DNA from: Myxococcales bacterium
GTDB lineage: Bacteria > Myxococcota_A > Polyangia > Palsa-1104 > JAEUJZ01
Direction of reading: 5' to 3'
Length of the DNA stretch: 64,000 nt
Assembly (NCBI GenBank): GCA_016794465.1
Contig: JAEUKA010000104.1
Span: 48,878-112,877, forward strand
Positions 36,390 through 43,583 of this stretch are shown piece by piece (position 1 is the first letter of the stretch; every line of letters begins with the position of its first letter). The notes under the pieces are model-generated. The model was not told the DNA's origin, made no database searches, and was given only the letters and a program-made list of their open reading frames with translations. The position numbers and the translations under genes were made by a program.

Positions 36390-38663
36390 ATGCTCGCTAG
36401 CCCCATCAGGATGACGGTATGTGCTCTGTTGATGGCCGTTCTGGCCATCGTCCACCCTCACACAGCGCAGGCGCAGGTGGCGCCCCGCATTACCATCGAC
36501 TCGAGCCCGCCGGGTGCCACCATCTTCGTCGATGGCGCCATGCAGGCGGAGCGTACGGGTCCCGCGACGAAGGTTCGCATCGGCAAGGGGCAGCACCGCG
36601 TCCGGCTGGAGCTGGAGGGCTATCGCCCCTTTGAGCAGATGCTCAACATCGGTGCAGCGCAGAAGTTTGCGTTCCAGCTGGAGAAAGCGCCGGCTCGCCT
36701 CGACATCAAGTTTCCGGCGACGAACGACGGAGCGCGGGGCGCCGAGATCTTCGTCGATGGGCAGCCAGCAGGCACGGTGCCGCAGCTGGTCGATCTGCCG
36801 GGTGGCCGTCACTTGGTCGAGGTTCGCAAGCCGGGCATGAAGGTCTACACCGAGACGGTCGAGGTCAAAGCAGCCGAGACTCGTCCAGTGTGGGTGATCA
36901 TGCAGAGCGATGTCCGCACCGGCGGGCTGATCGTCTCGGCAGATGTGCCGGCGGATGTGGTGGTCGATGGCCAGCCGCGCGGTCAAGCGCCGGTGGTGGT
37001 CGACAACCTCACCGAGGGCGAGCACGTGGTAGAGGTTCGTCGCAATGAGCCGGGTGCCGCGCCGTGGCGTCAGAACGTGCGAGTCGTCGGCAGTCAGCAG
37101 ACCAAGGTCCATGCCAACACCACGCCACCGCCGCCAGCCGCCGGAACGCTGATGGTGGTGACCAGCGTCGGTGAAGCCGAGGTTCAGATCGACGGCGTCT
37201 CGAAGGGCGCTCCCGGTCAGCCGATCAGCTTGTCGCCCGGTCAGCACTCGATCACGGTGACGGCCAAGGGTCACAAGGCGGTGACCAAGGTCGTTGAGAT
37301 CGAAGCCGGCAAGCCCCGCGTCGAGCGGATCGAGATGGAAGGCGACGCGATGACCCGCAAGGTCGGCATGATCCGCATCGTCATGGCCAACCCGATCGAC
37401 GGCGCTCAGTACTACATCAACGGTCGTCGCTACGATGAGATGGCGGCGCTGTCGGACTCCGGGGTCGAGATCGCTTCGGGCAAGGTCATTGTCGTCGCCA
37501 AGAAAGACGGCTTCGGTCAGGACAGCAAAGAGCTGACGCTGGCGGCTGGCTCGACGGAGACGGTGACGCTCAACCTGCGCAACGTCGGCAAGATCTACAT
37601 CGCGTCGGAGCCGAAGGGCGCCTTCGTTATGCTCGATCGCCAGCTGATCGGTCAGACGCCGCTGACTCGGGAGAACGTCTCCTCGGGGCCGCACACGGTG
37701 GAGTTCCAGATGCCGGGCTTTGACCAGAAGACCGAGCAGTTCAACGTCCGCTCGGGTGAGACGGAGCAGGTCAGCGTCATGCTCGTGAAGACCAAGGAGC
37801 CCGAGGCTGACAAGAAAGAAATTCGGCGCGGTCTGTCGTCGTTCTCGGCGGTGACGAATCCGTTTGGCGCCTTTACGGCCGACATCGGCAGCGGCTATCC
37901 GTGGCTCGGCAATGTGCGCCTGACCGTCGGTGTGTGGAAGACCAAGAACAGCGTCCTGGGCGAGCTGGGACTCGACATCGGTACCGAGTTCCGCAGCAAC
38001 TTCTTTAGCGATCACGAGGCGGCGGGCACGATCCGCTTCCAGATGCTGCGCAAGGGCCCGTTTGCTCTCGGCCTGCACATGCTGATCGGCGGCGGCGGTG
38101 GTCCTCGCGAGCGCAACAGCTTCAGCTGGGAGCTGGGCCTGCCGGTGACCATCCTCGCAGGCAGCATGGTCAAGCTGACCGGCAAGGCCTACGTCCAAGT
38201 CTACACCGATCGCCACTGCCCCTCGGTCGATTCGATCAACGAGCAATACAAGAACGACCGCAACGAGTTCATCCGCCGGGGCGATCCGCGAGACAGCTCC
38301 GAGGGCGGTGGCGCCGAGCACACTGGCGATCGCTGCGTCGGTCGCTCCTATGACCCCAAGACCAGCTACCCGAGCCCGATCTACGGGGTCACCCAGTACA
38401 ACGGCACCGCCAAGTACGACGCGAACAACCCCGACTTCCAGGTTGATGGCACCGGCGTGCTCGAGCGCTTCGTCGGCGTTCGCGCCATGCTACAGGCGGC
38501 GGTCGAGCTGGCCCTGACCTCGAATGTCAGCTTCTACGGCATCCTCGAGGGCGCACCGTTCCAGAAGGAGCGGCAGCTGTTCACGGACAAGTTCAACCGC
38601 CTGTTCCCCATCCACGACACGCCGATCTACGGCCGCATGGGCATCACCGCCAAGTTCTTCTAG
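36390..38663 (+). CDS. Six-PEGA outer-membrane-like protein
   Basis: ATG 36390 has AGGAGA about 8 nt upstream and leads into a signal peptide ending TAQAQ; ATG 36345 or 36411 are alternatives. The product is 757 residues. Six PEGA-like repeats begin near residues 37, 110, 179, 251, 326 and 400, a regular period of about 72. Each has a variant of PxGAxxxVDG and a GxHxVEV strand (for example SSPPGATIFVDG, VVVDGQPRG, IYIASEPKGAFVMLD). The C-terminal 260 residues look like an outer-membrane beta-barrel with alternating strands and a terminal Phe (GRMGITAKFF). PEGA domains are thought to bind envelope components. Function unknown; surface or periplasm-facing architecture is likely. Confidence 0.85.
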   Translation: MLASPIRMTVCALLMAVLAIVHPHTAQAQVAPRITIDSSPPGATIFVDGAMQAERTGPATKVRIGKGQHRVRLELEGYRPFEQMLNIGAAQKFAFQLEKAPARLDIKFPATNDGARGAEIFVDGQPAGTVPQLVDLPGGRHLVEVRKPGMKVYTETVEVKAAETRPVWVIMQSDVRTGGLIVSADVPADVVVDGQPRGQAPVVVDNLTEGEHVVEVRRNEPGAAPWRQNVRVVGSQQTKVHANTTPPPPAAGTLMVVTSVGEAEVQIDGVSKGAPGQPISLSPGQHSITVTAKGHKAVTKVVEIEAGKPRVERIEMEGDAMTRKVGMIRIVMANPIDGAQYYINGRRYDEMAALSDSGVEIASGKVIVVAKKDGFGQDSKELTLAAGSTETVTLNLRNVGKIYIASEPKGAFVMLDRQLIGQTPLTRENVSSGPHTVEFQMPGFDQKTEQFNVRSGETEQVSVMLVKTKEPEADKKEIRRGLSSFSAVTNPFGAFTADIGSGYPWLGNVRLTVGVWKTKNSVLGELGLDIGTEFRSNFFSDHEAAGTIRFQMLRKGPFALGLHMLIGGGGGPRERNSFSWELGLPVTILAGSMVKLTGKAYVQVYTDRHCPSVDSINEQYKNDRNEFIRRGDPRDSSEGGGAEHTGDRCVGRSYDPKTSYPSPIYGVTQYNGTAKYDANNPDFQVDGTGVLERFVGVRAMLQAAVELALTSNVSFYGILEGAPFQKERQLFTDKFNRLFPIHDTPIYGRMGITAKFF

Positions 38664-38677
38664 CCACGCCTTGCTCC

Positions 38678-38826
38678 GGGGGGTCATGCAAGACCCCAAA
38701 CGGAGGCCAAACGATGTCCCGGGGGTCTTAGAAGACCCCAAAGAGGCTGAAAACAGGCCTTGGAGGGTCATGCAAGACCCCAAAGAGGCTGCAAACAGGC
38801 CTTGGAGGGTCATGCAAGACCCCCCC
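38678..38826. repeat. Tandem 42-bp repeat, each unit with a GGGGTC/GACCCC hairpin
   Basis: Four units (the last truncated) repeat at exactly 42-bp spacing between two convergent genes. Each unit contains an inverted repeat of the form GGGGTC-6 nt-GACCCC, at 38680-38697, 38722-38739, 38764-38781 and 38806-38823. The second is nearly perfect (GGGGTCTT-AG-AAGACCCC). Units 3 and 4 have an A/G variation weakening one pair. The array probably forms serial hairpins in either transcript, acting as a two-way terminator or as a stable repeat family. No spacers or cas genes, so this is not CRISPR. Confidence 0.9.
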
Positions 38827-38844
38827 GCGACCGCAGCTGGGTGC

Positions 38845-39504
38845 TTAGCCGCCTTGGCCTAGCCACTCAGCGCCGTCGGGAGAGAACTCTTTCTTCCAGA
38901 TCGGCACCTCGACTTTGAGGGCTTCGATGGCGGCGCGACAGGCGGTGAAGGCTTCGCCGCGATGCGGGGCCGAGGCTGCGAGGATGACGGCCAGGTCGCC
39001 AATCTGCAGGGAGCCGACACGGTGGACCATGGCGACGCGCACGCCGGGGTGGGCGGACTCGATGCGGGTGACGATCTCGGCCATCTTGCGGACCGCCATC
39101 TCGTCGAAGGCTTCGTAGTCGAGTCGCACCACCTGCTTGCCGTCGTTGTGGTCGCGGACCAGGCCCGAAAACAGCACGATCCCGCCTTGACCCGGCGCCG
39201 AGACGGCTGCGATGACCTCGTCGTAGCTGAGCGGAGTGTGCGAGATCCGAGCGTGAGGCGCGCCCCCGGCAACCGGCGGAATCAGCGCCACTTCATCGCC
39301 CTCGGCAAGGCGTGTACTGGGCGGCGCAAACTCTTGGTTGACGGCGACCTGAAGGCTGCGACGGCTGGCGGCGATGAGCGGCTCGGCCTGGGCCAGCTGG
39401 GTGAGCAGCTCGGCGACCGTGGCTCCATCGGCCAGCTCCACCCACTCGACCTCTCTGCGGAGTCGCTCGCGCAGGTGAGCAAAGTAACGAACGGAGATCT
39501 TCAT
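38845..39504 (-). CDS. Molybdopterin synthase, MoaD-MoaE fusion
   Basis: The product is 219 residues. Residues 1-81 are MoaD, a ubiquitin-like sulfur carrier with the C-terminal Gly-Gly at 80-81 (PPVAGG) that must be thiocarboxylated. Residues about 87-215 are MoaE, with the signature HNDGKQVVRLDYEAFDEMA, HRVGSLQIGDLAV, VAASAPHRGEAF-like strand and WKKE near the end. MoaE converts precursor Z to molybdopterin using sulfur from MoaD. In the fusion the Gly-Gly is not a free C-terminus, so cleavage after G81 may be needed, as reported for mycobacterial MoaX. It is 3 bp downstream of the nucleotide-sugar dehydrogenase gene. No other moa gene is in the window. Confidence 0.92.
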   Translation of the reverse strand: MKISVRYFAHLRERLRREVEWVELADGATVAELLTQLAQAEPLIAASRRSLQVAVNQEFAPPSTRLAEGDEVALIPPVAGGAPHARISHTPLSYDEVIAAVSAPGQGGIVLFSGLVRDHNDGKQVVRLDYEAFDEMAVRKMAEIVTRIESAHPGVRVAMVHRVGSLQIGDLAVILAASAPHRGEAFTACRAAIEALKVEVPIWKKEFSPDGAEWLGQGG

Positions 39505-39507
39505 GGG

Positions 39508-40815
39508 TCACAACCGGACGATGGGACAGGATGCCTGCTTGTCGACGCGGCGAGTGGCGTTGCGGGTATCGAGGACCAGCCGCGCACTGCCGCAGATCGC
39601 CGGGTAGTCGAGCGACGAGTGGTCGGTCAGGATCAGCACCGCGTCATAGTCACCAAGCTGACCGAGCGGCACCGAGTGAAGCTGGTGGTGACCGATGCGC
39701 AGGCTGGGCACAAAGGGATCGTGATACTCGACGGTGGCGCCCTTGCCCCAGAGCAGCTCGATCACGTCGAGCGCCGGCGACTCGCGCACATCATCAATGT
39801 CGCGCTTGTACGCCACCCCGAGGACGAGCAGCCGCGACCCCCGCACCGCCTGCCGCCGGTCATTGAGCGCATCTTGCAGCCGTGACACCACGACCTCGGG
39901 CATGCCGGTGTTGATCTGATCGGCCAGGTCGATAAAGCGCGCCTCGTACTTGAGGGTGCGCAGCTTCCACGACAGATACAGCGGGTCAACGGGAATGCAG
40001 TGTCCGCCGAGTCCGGGGCCGGGATAGAACGGCATAAAGCCAAATGGCTTGGTCGCCGCCGCGTCGATGACCTCCCAGGTGTCGAGCCCGAGCTTTTCGC
40101 ACATGATCGCAACCTCGTTGACGAGGCCGATGTTGACGGCGCGGAAGGTGTTCTCCAGCAGCTTGACCATCTCGGCGGCATCGGTCGAGCTGACGGGGAC
40201 AAGGCGCTCCATGACCTCGCTGTAGAGAGCGCGGATCATGGTCAGGCAGTCGGGCGTGGTGCCGCCGACGACTTTGGGGGTGTTCTTGGTCTGGAAGCGC
40301 TCGTTGCCGGGATCGACGCGCTCGGGGGAAAACGCCAGGTAGAAGTCGCGGCCCACCTTGAGCCCGGACTCGGACAGGCGCGGCAGCAGCACCTCGCGGG
40401 TGAAGCCGGGGAAGGTCGTTGACTCGAGCACCACCAGCATGCCGGGATGAAGGCGGGGCAGCAGCGCCTCGGCGGCGGTGACGATGTAGCTGTTGTCGGG
40501 GGAGCGGGACTTGTTGAGCGGGGTCGGGACGCAGATGATCACTACGTCGGCGAGGGCCAGGCAGTCGGGATCGGCGGTGGCGTCGATGCGACCGAGCGCG
40601 CGCAGGTCGGCGAGCGCCTGGTCGGGCACATCTTTGATGTAGCTTTTGCCTTGATTGACCGATGCGGCGCGCTCCTCGCTGATGTCGTAGCCGGTGACGT
40701 GAAAGCCGGCGCGGGCGACCTCGACAAGGAGCGGCAGGCCGACGTAGCCCAGCCCAATCACGGTCACGCGCGCAGTGTGCTGCTTCAGCTTTTCGAGGAG
40801 AGATTGCTTGTCCAT
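39508..40815 (-). CDS. UDP-sugar 6-dehydrogenase (UDP-GlcNAc/UDP-Glc type)
   Basis: The product is 435 residues, standard for the WbpA/WecC/UGD family that oxidises UDP-sugars to uronic acids with two NAD+. The Rossmann motif GLGYVGLP (21-28) is N-terminal. The central NTFRAVNIGLVNEVA helix and the catalytic Cys C273 in GLGGHCIPVDP follow, then ALGVAYKRDIDDVRESPAL-like C-terminal motif (VLGVAYKRDIDDVRESPALD). The GGHCIPVDP sequence is typical of the WbpA branch, which makes UDP-GlcNAcA or UDP-ManNAcA rather than UDP-GlcA, but the assignment of sugar is uncertain. Product would feed surface polysaccharide. It precedes moaDE by 3 bp. Confidence 0.92.
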   Translation of the reverse strand: MDKQSLLEKLKQHTARVTVIGLGYVGLPLLVEVARAGFHVTGYDISEERAASVNQGKSYIKDVPDQALADLRALGRIDATADPDCLALADVVIICVPTPLNKSRSPDNSYIVTAAEALLPRLHPGMLVVLESTTFPGFTREVLLPRLSESGLKVGRDFYLAFSPERVDPGNERFQTKNTPKVVGGTTPDCLTMIRALYSEVMERLVPVSSTDAAEMVKLLENTFRAVNIGLVNEVAIMCEKLGLDTWEVIDAAATKPFGFMPFYPGPGLGGHCIPVDPLYLSWKLRTLKYEARFIDLADQINTGMPEVVVSRLQDALNDRRQAVRGSRLLVLGVAYKRDIDDVRESPALDVIELLWGKGATVEYHDPFVPSLRIGHHQLHSVPLGQLGDYDAVLILTDHSSLDYPAICGSARLVLDTRNATRRVDKQASCPIVRL

Positions 40816-40860
40816 GGCCTTGCCTGGCTTCTATCGTACGCGACGCCGGAAAAGCAAGGT

Positions 40861-41589
40861 TTACCTCTGGTTTTGCTGGGTCAGCAGCCACGGCAACAGC
40901 GTCGGCTCGGCCCAGACCTGCCACCAGGCGTCGTGCCCTACGCCGGGGTATTCGGTGTAGCGCGGCGTCGCCCCGGCCTGCGAAAGGGCCGCCACCATGT
41001 TGCGAGAGCGTGACACCGCCACGACGGGGTCTTTTTCCCCGTGAAACGTCCAGATCGGCACATGGGCGATCAGCGCCGCCTGGGCTTCATCGCCACCTCC
41101 GCAGATGGTCACCGCCGCCGCCGCAAGCTGGGGCCGCCGGACGAGCAGATCCCAGACGCCGAAGCCGCCCATCGACAGGCCGAGTAGATAGATCCGTCGG
41201 GCATCGATGCGCGAGTCGGTCAGCAGCACGTCGAGCAGGGCCAGCAGCGCAGCGAGCGGCTGGGACGGCTGTGGCGGAAGGTGATGCGAGGCGGCGGTCC
41301 AGTCGACCTCGACCCAGCGATGACCTTGCGGACACTGCGGCAGCACATACACACATGGAAAGGCGGCGCGACGCTCGTCCGTGGCGAGTAGCTCGGCGGC
41401 ACCGTTGCCAAGCTGAGCCTGGTTGTCATCGCCACGCTCGCCCGCCCCGTGAAGGAGCACCACCAGCGGCACCGGATCGGGGCTCGCGAGGGACGTGAGT
41501 GGATCGAGCCGCCGGTAGGGCAGGGCAAAGCCGCTCGGGTCGACAAAGCGGTGAGCGGAAAAGCGATCGGACAAAAGGGAAGTGGCCAT
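40861..41589 (-). CDS. Alpha/beta hydrolase, phospholipase/carboxylesterase-like
   Basis: ATG 41589 gives a 242-residue protein without a signal peptide; the open frame upstream (to 41778) runs antisense into the divergent gene. It has the alpha/beta-hydrolase layout: VPLVVLLHGAGERGDDN (oxyanion region), a nucleophile elbow GLSMGGFGVWDL, Asp in HGEKDPVV and His in GVGHDAWWQ. This set matches the predicted peptidase/LpqC and carboxylesterase-like group that often carries a secretion signal, which is missing here. Substrate unknown. It is 45 bp from the uridine-sugar dehydrogenase gene start and divergent from the unknown membrane protein at 41634. Confidence 0.88.
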   Translation of the reverse strand: MATSLLSDRFSAHRFVDPSGFALPYRRLDPLTSLASPDPVPLVVLLHGAGERGDDNQAQLGNGAAELLATDERRAAFPCVYVLPQCPQGHRWVEVDWTAASHHLPPQPSQPLAALLALLDVLLTDSRIDARRIYLLGLSMGGFGVWDLLVRRPQLAAAAVTICGGGDEAQAALIAHVPIWTFHGEKDPVVAVSRSRNMVAALSQAGATPRYTEYPGVGHDAWWQVWAEPTLLPWLLTQQNQR

Positions 41590-41633
41590 GCGAAAAGTGT
41601 AGTCGCAGCGGCACCTGGCTATACTGCCGCCCC

Positions 41634-42683
41634 ATGTGGACTTGGATTGGGGTGGCTGCGTTGGCGTTCTTGGTGTGGCTGTTGGCAATCTCGCTGTGGC
41701 GAAGGACGCGCCGCTCGCAGCAGCCGGAAGACACCGCCGCGATGGTCGGAGGGCAGGACTCGTCCGCAGCAGCCGCAAGTGCTCGGGGGGATGCCGATGC
41801 TTCAGCGGATGAAGCTGCCGGTGCTGCCGGTGCCGAGGCTCCTGCCGCAGCGCCGGCTGCCAGCGAAGTCGACGAGCAAGCTACCGGCGAGGACGACGCG
41901 CGGGATGACCTCCGCCGACCGATCTTGCACAGCCGTCACTGGGCGGTGCTGGCGGGAGAGTCGGAGCCGCACCGCTTCCTCATCTCGGCGTTTGAGAAGC
42001 TGCTGGCACCGGGCAGTGGCTCGCGAGCGACTGGCGAGGGGAAGTACTGGCACCTTGTCGACAACAGCGGGCGGCTGCAGCTGTCGGCCTTGGTGCGCAA
42101 AGGTGAGGTACTGGAGGTGTTGGCGATCTACCCCTATGCCGAGACGGCAAACAGCTGGCCGGTGCAGATCGATCGAATCGATGAGACGCCTGATGGCTTG
42201 CAGGCGCGGCTGGTCGGCAGCTCGGGCGGCGCGCACTTTGCGGTGTTCGATACGCTGTACTTCAAAAACCAACGGCACTACTCCCTCGGCGAGGTCTACG
42301 ACCTACAGGTCAGTGCGATTGCCTACCAGCTGGAGTTTGACGAGCCGGCGGAGCAGTCGAGCGGCCTGAGTGGCTTTGGGGCGCTGCCGCAGCTTAGCTC
42401 CGATGGCGAGGCAGCCGAGGACGAGATTGTGTTCCATTCGACGGTGGAAGATGTCTTCGACTGCGAGTTCTGGGGCATCGAGCTGCAGGTCTATCTGCTG
42501 ACGCTGCTGCACGGTCCGAGCGGTCCGCTGCGGGTCGAGCTGTATACGCATCCCTCGCTGACCGAGCGGCGCTTTTCGGTGGGCGAGCGAGTGCGTGGGG
42601 TGGCCTGGCTGTTCGGACTGTGGCCCGATCCACGAGCAACTGCGCTGGCCGAAGCCCTCCGCGCCGCCCGCTTACCCAACTAA
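41634..42683 (+). CDS. Membrane-anchored protein of unknown function
   Basis: The product is 349 residues from ATG 41634. An N-terminal membrane helix (WIGVAALAFLVWLLAISLW) is followed by an acidic/Ala-rich linker (about 30-100) and a soluble domain (about 100-345) rich in alternating beta strands and Glu/Asp loops (KYWHLVDNSGRLQLSALV, VLEVLAIYPYAET). Nothing in it matches a known enzyme. The stop codon overlaps that of the convergent gene at 42680-42683. It is probably a periplasmic domain on an inner-membrane anchor. Confidence 0.72.
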   Translation: MWTWIGVAALAFLVWLLAISLWRRTRRSQQPEDTAAMVGGQDSSAAAASARGDADASADEAAGAAGAEAPAAAPAASEVDEQATGEDDARDDLRRPILHSRHWAVLAGESEPHRFLISAFEKLLAPGSGSRATGEGKYWHLVDNSGRLQLSALVRKGEVLEVLAIYPYAETANSWPVQIDRIDETPDGLQARLVGSSGGAHFAVFDTLYFKNQRHYSLGEVYDLQVSAIAYQLEFDEPAEQSSGLSGFGALPQLSSDGEAAEDEIVFHSTVEDVFDCEFWGIELQVYLLTLLHGPSGPLRVELYTHPSLTERRFSVGERVRGVAWLFGLWPDPRATALAEALRAARLPN

Positions 42684-43351
42684 CCTTCGGGGAGGATCGG
42701 GAGGCGGGGGAGGCTCTTGGTCTTGTCGTCGCTCTTTTTGGCCTTGCCGGCTGGCTTGTCCGTTTTTTGAGCGGGCTTGTCAGCCGCCGGCTTATCCGCT
42801 TTTGGGGCCGCTTTGTCGGCGGTCCCAGTGGTGGGCGGCTTCGCAGTCGCAGCGGTTGGTGCAGTCGCTGGTGCAGTTGCAGGCGCAGGCGCAGCGGTTG
42901 GCGCAGGCGCAGCGGTTGGCGCAGGCGCAGCGGTTGGCGCAGTCGCAGGCGCAGCCGGGGTTGTTGGCGCAGTCGCAGGCGGTTGTGCTGCCGCTGCTGC
43001 TGCCGCTGCTGCGCGACGCTCGGCTTCGGCTGTCTCTTTGGCGACCGCTCGAACATGGAGCACGTAAAAGACGATCGCGGTGAGGACGGTCAGCCCGAGG
43101 ATGATCGCCATCACCGGCGGACTGCCCTTCTTGTCGCGACGATGTCGGCGCTCTTCGGCGTCAAGGTCGATGTGGTCATGCTTCAGCCGACCGATCGGGC
43201 CACTCGGCTCACTGGCCGTCGGAGAGCTTGGTGAAGAGCTCTGTGAAGAGCTTGGTGAAGAGCTTGGTGGAGAACTCGGTGAAGAGCTTGGTGGAGAACT
43301 CGGTGAAGAGCTCGTCGGAGCAGCTTCTTGATTGGGCGCGTCGCTTGCCAT
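42680..43351 (-). CDS. Low-complexity Ser/Pro- and Ala/Pro-rich membrane protein
   Basis: ATG 43351 is used; the product is 223 residues. Residues about 10-45 are a Ser/Pro tract with repeating SSPSSPP, encoded by near-identical 15-bp DNA units. A basic cytoplasmic stretch (RLKHDHIDLDAEERRHRRDKK) precedes a single membrane helix (MAIILGLTVLTAIVFYVL), then a long Ala/Pro/Thr-rich tract with 18-bp DNA repeats (APTAAPAP units) and a Lys/Pro-rich end. The composition suggests an envelope-spanning linker or a scaffold. No domain was recognised. The repeats make contraction or expansion likely between strains. Confidence 0.68.
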   Translation of the reverse strand: MASDAPNQEAAPTSSSPSSPPSSSPSSPPSSSPSSSQSSSPSSPTASEPSGPIGRLKHDHIDLDAEERRHRRDKKGSPPVMAIILGLTVLTAIVFYVLHVRAVAKETAEAERRAAAAAAAAAQPPATAPTTPAAPATAPTAAPAPTAAPAPTAAPAPATAPATAPTAATAKPPTTGTADKAAPKADKPAADKPAQKTDKPAGKAKKSDDKTKSLPRLPILPEG

Positions 43352-43583
43352 CGTGCCCGGCCAGGATAACAGCCTCGTAGGGTTTGCAGCAAACCTCACG
43401 CAAGAGCAGTTTGTGGCAGCGCTTGCCAAGTCCAAACGGCGCCAGCGGCCAAACCTGCACGGAAAAGCTCGGTTCGCGCAAAAAGCGGCTGACATACAGG
43501 GCCCTGGCGCAAGACCCGCAGCAGCACTGTACGCGCGACGGTAAGACGCGCTAACATGGCAGGCAAGTAGCTTGGGGGAGCTT

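Noticed and set aside
36234..38321. 695-codon minus-strand open frame
   Set aside because: It is the mirror of the six-PEGA gene, whose repeats are real protein features; no domain in the antisense frame.
38490..38826. Peptide of repeated MTLQGLF units, or a CRISPR array
   Set aside because: The 42-bp units are contiguous without spacers, and there are no cas genes; the peptide is a by-product of the tandem repeat.
43221..43320. Short repeats in the Ser-rich gene considered as CRISPR or regulatory repeats
   Set aside because: They are in frame and encode the Ser/Pro tract, so coding repeats explain them.
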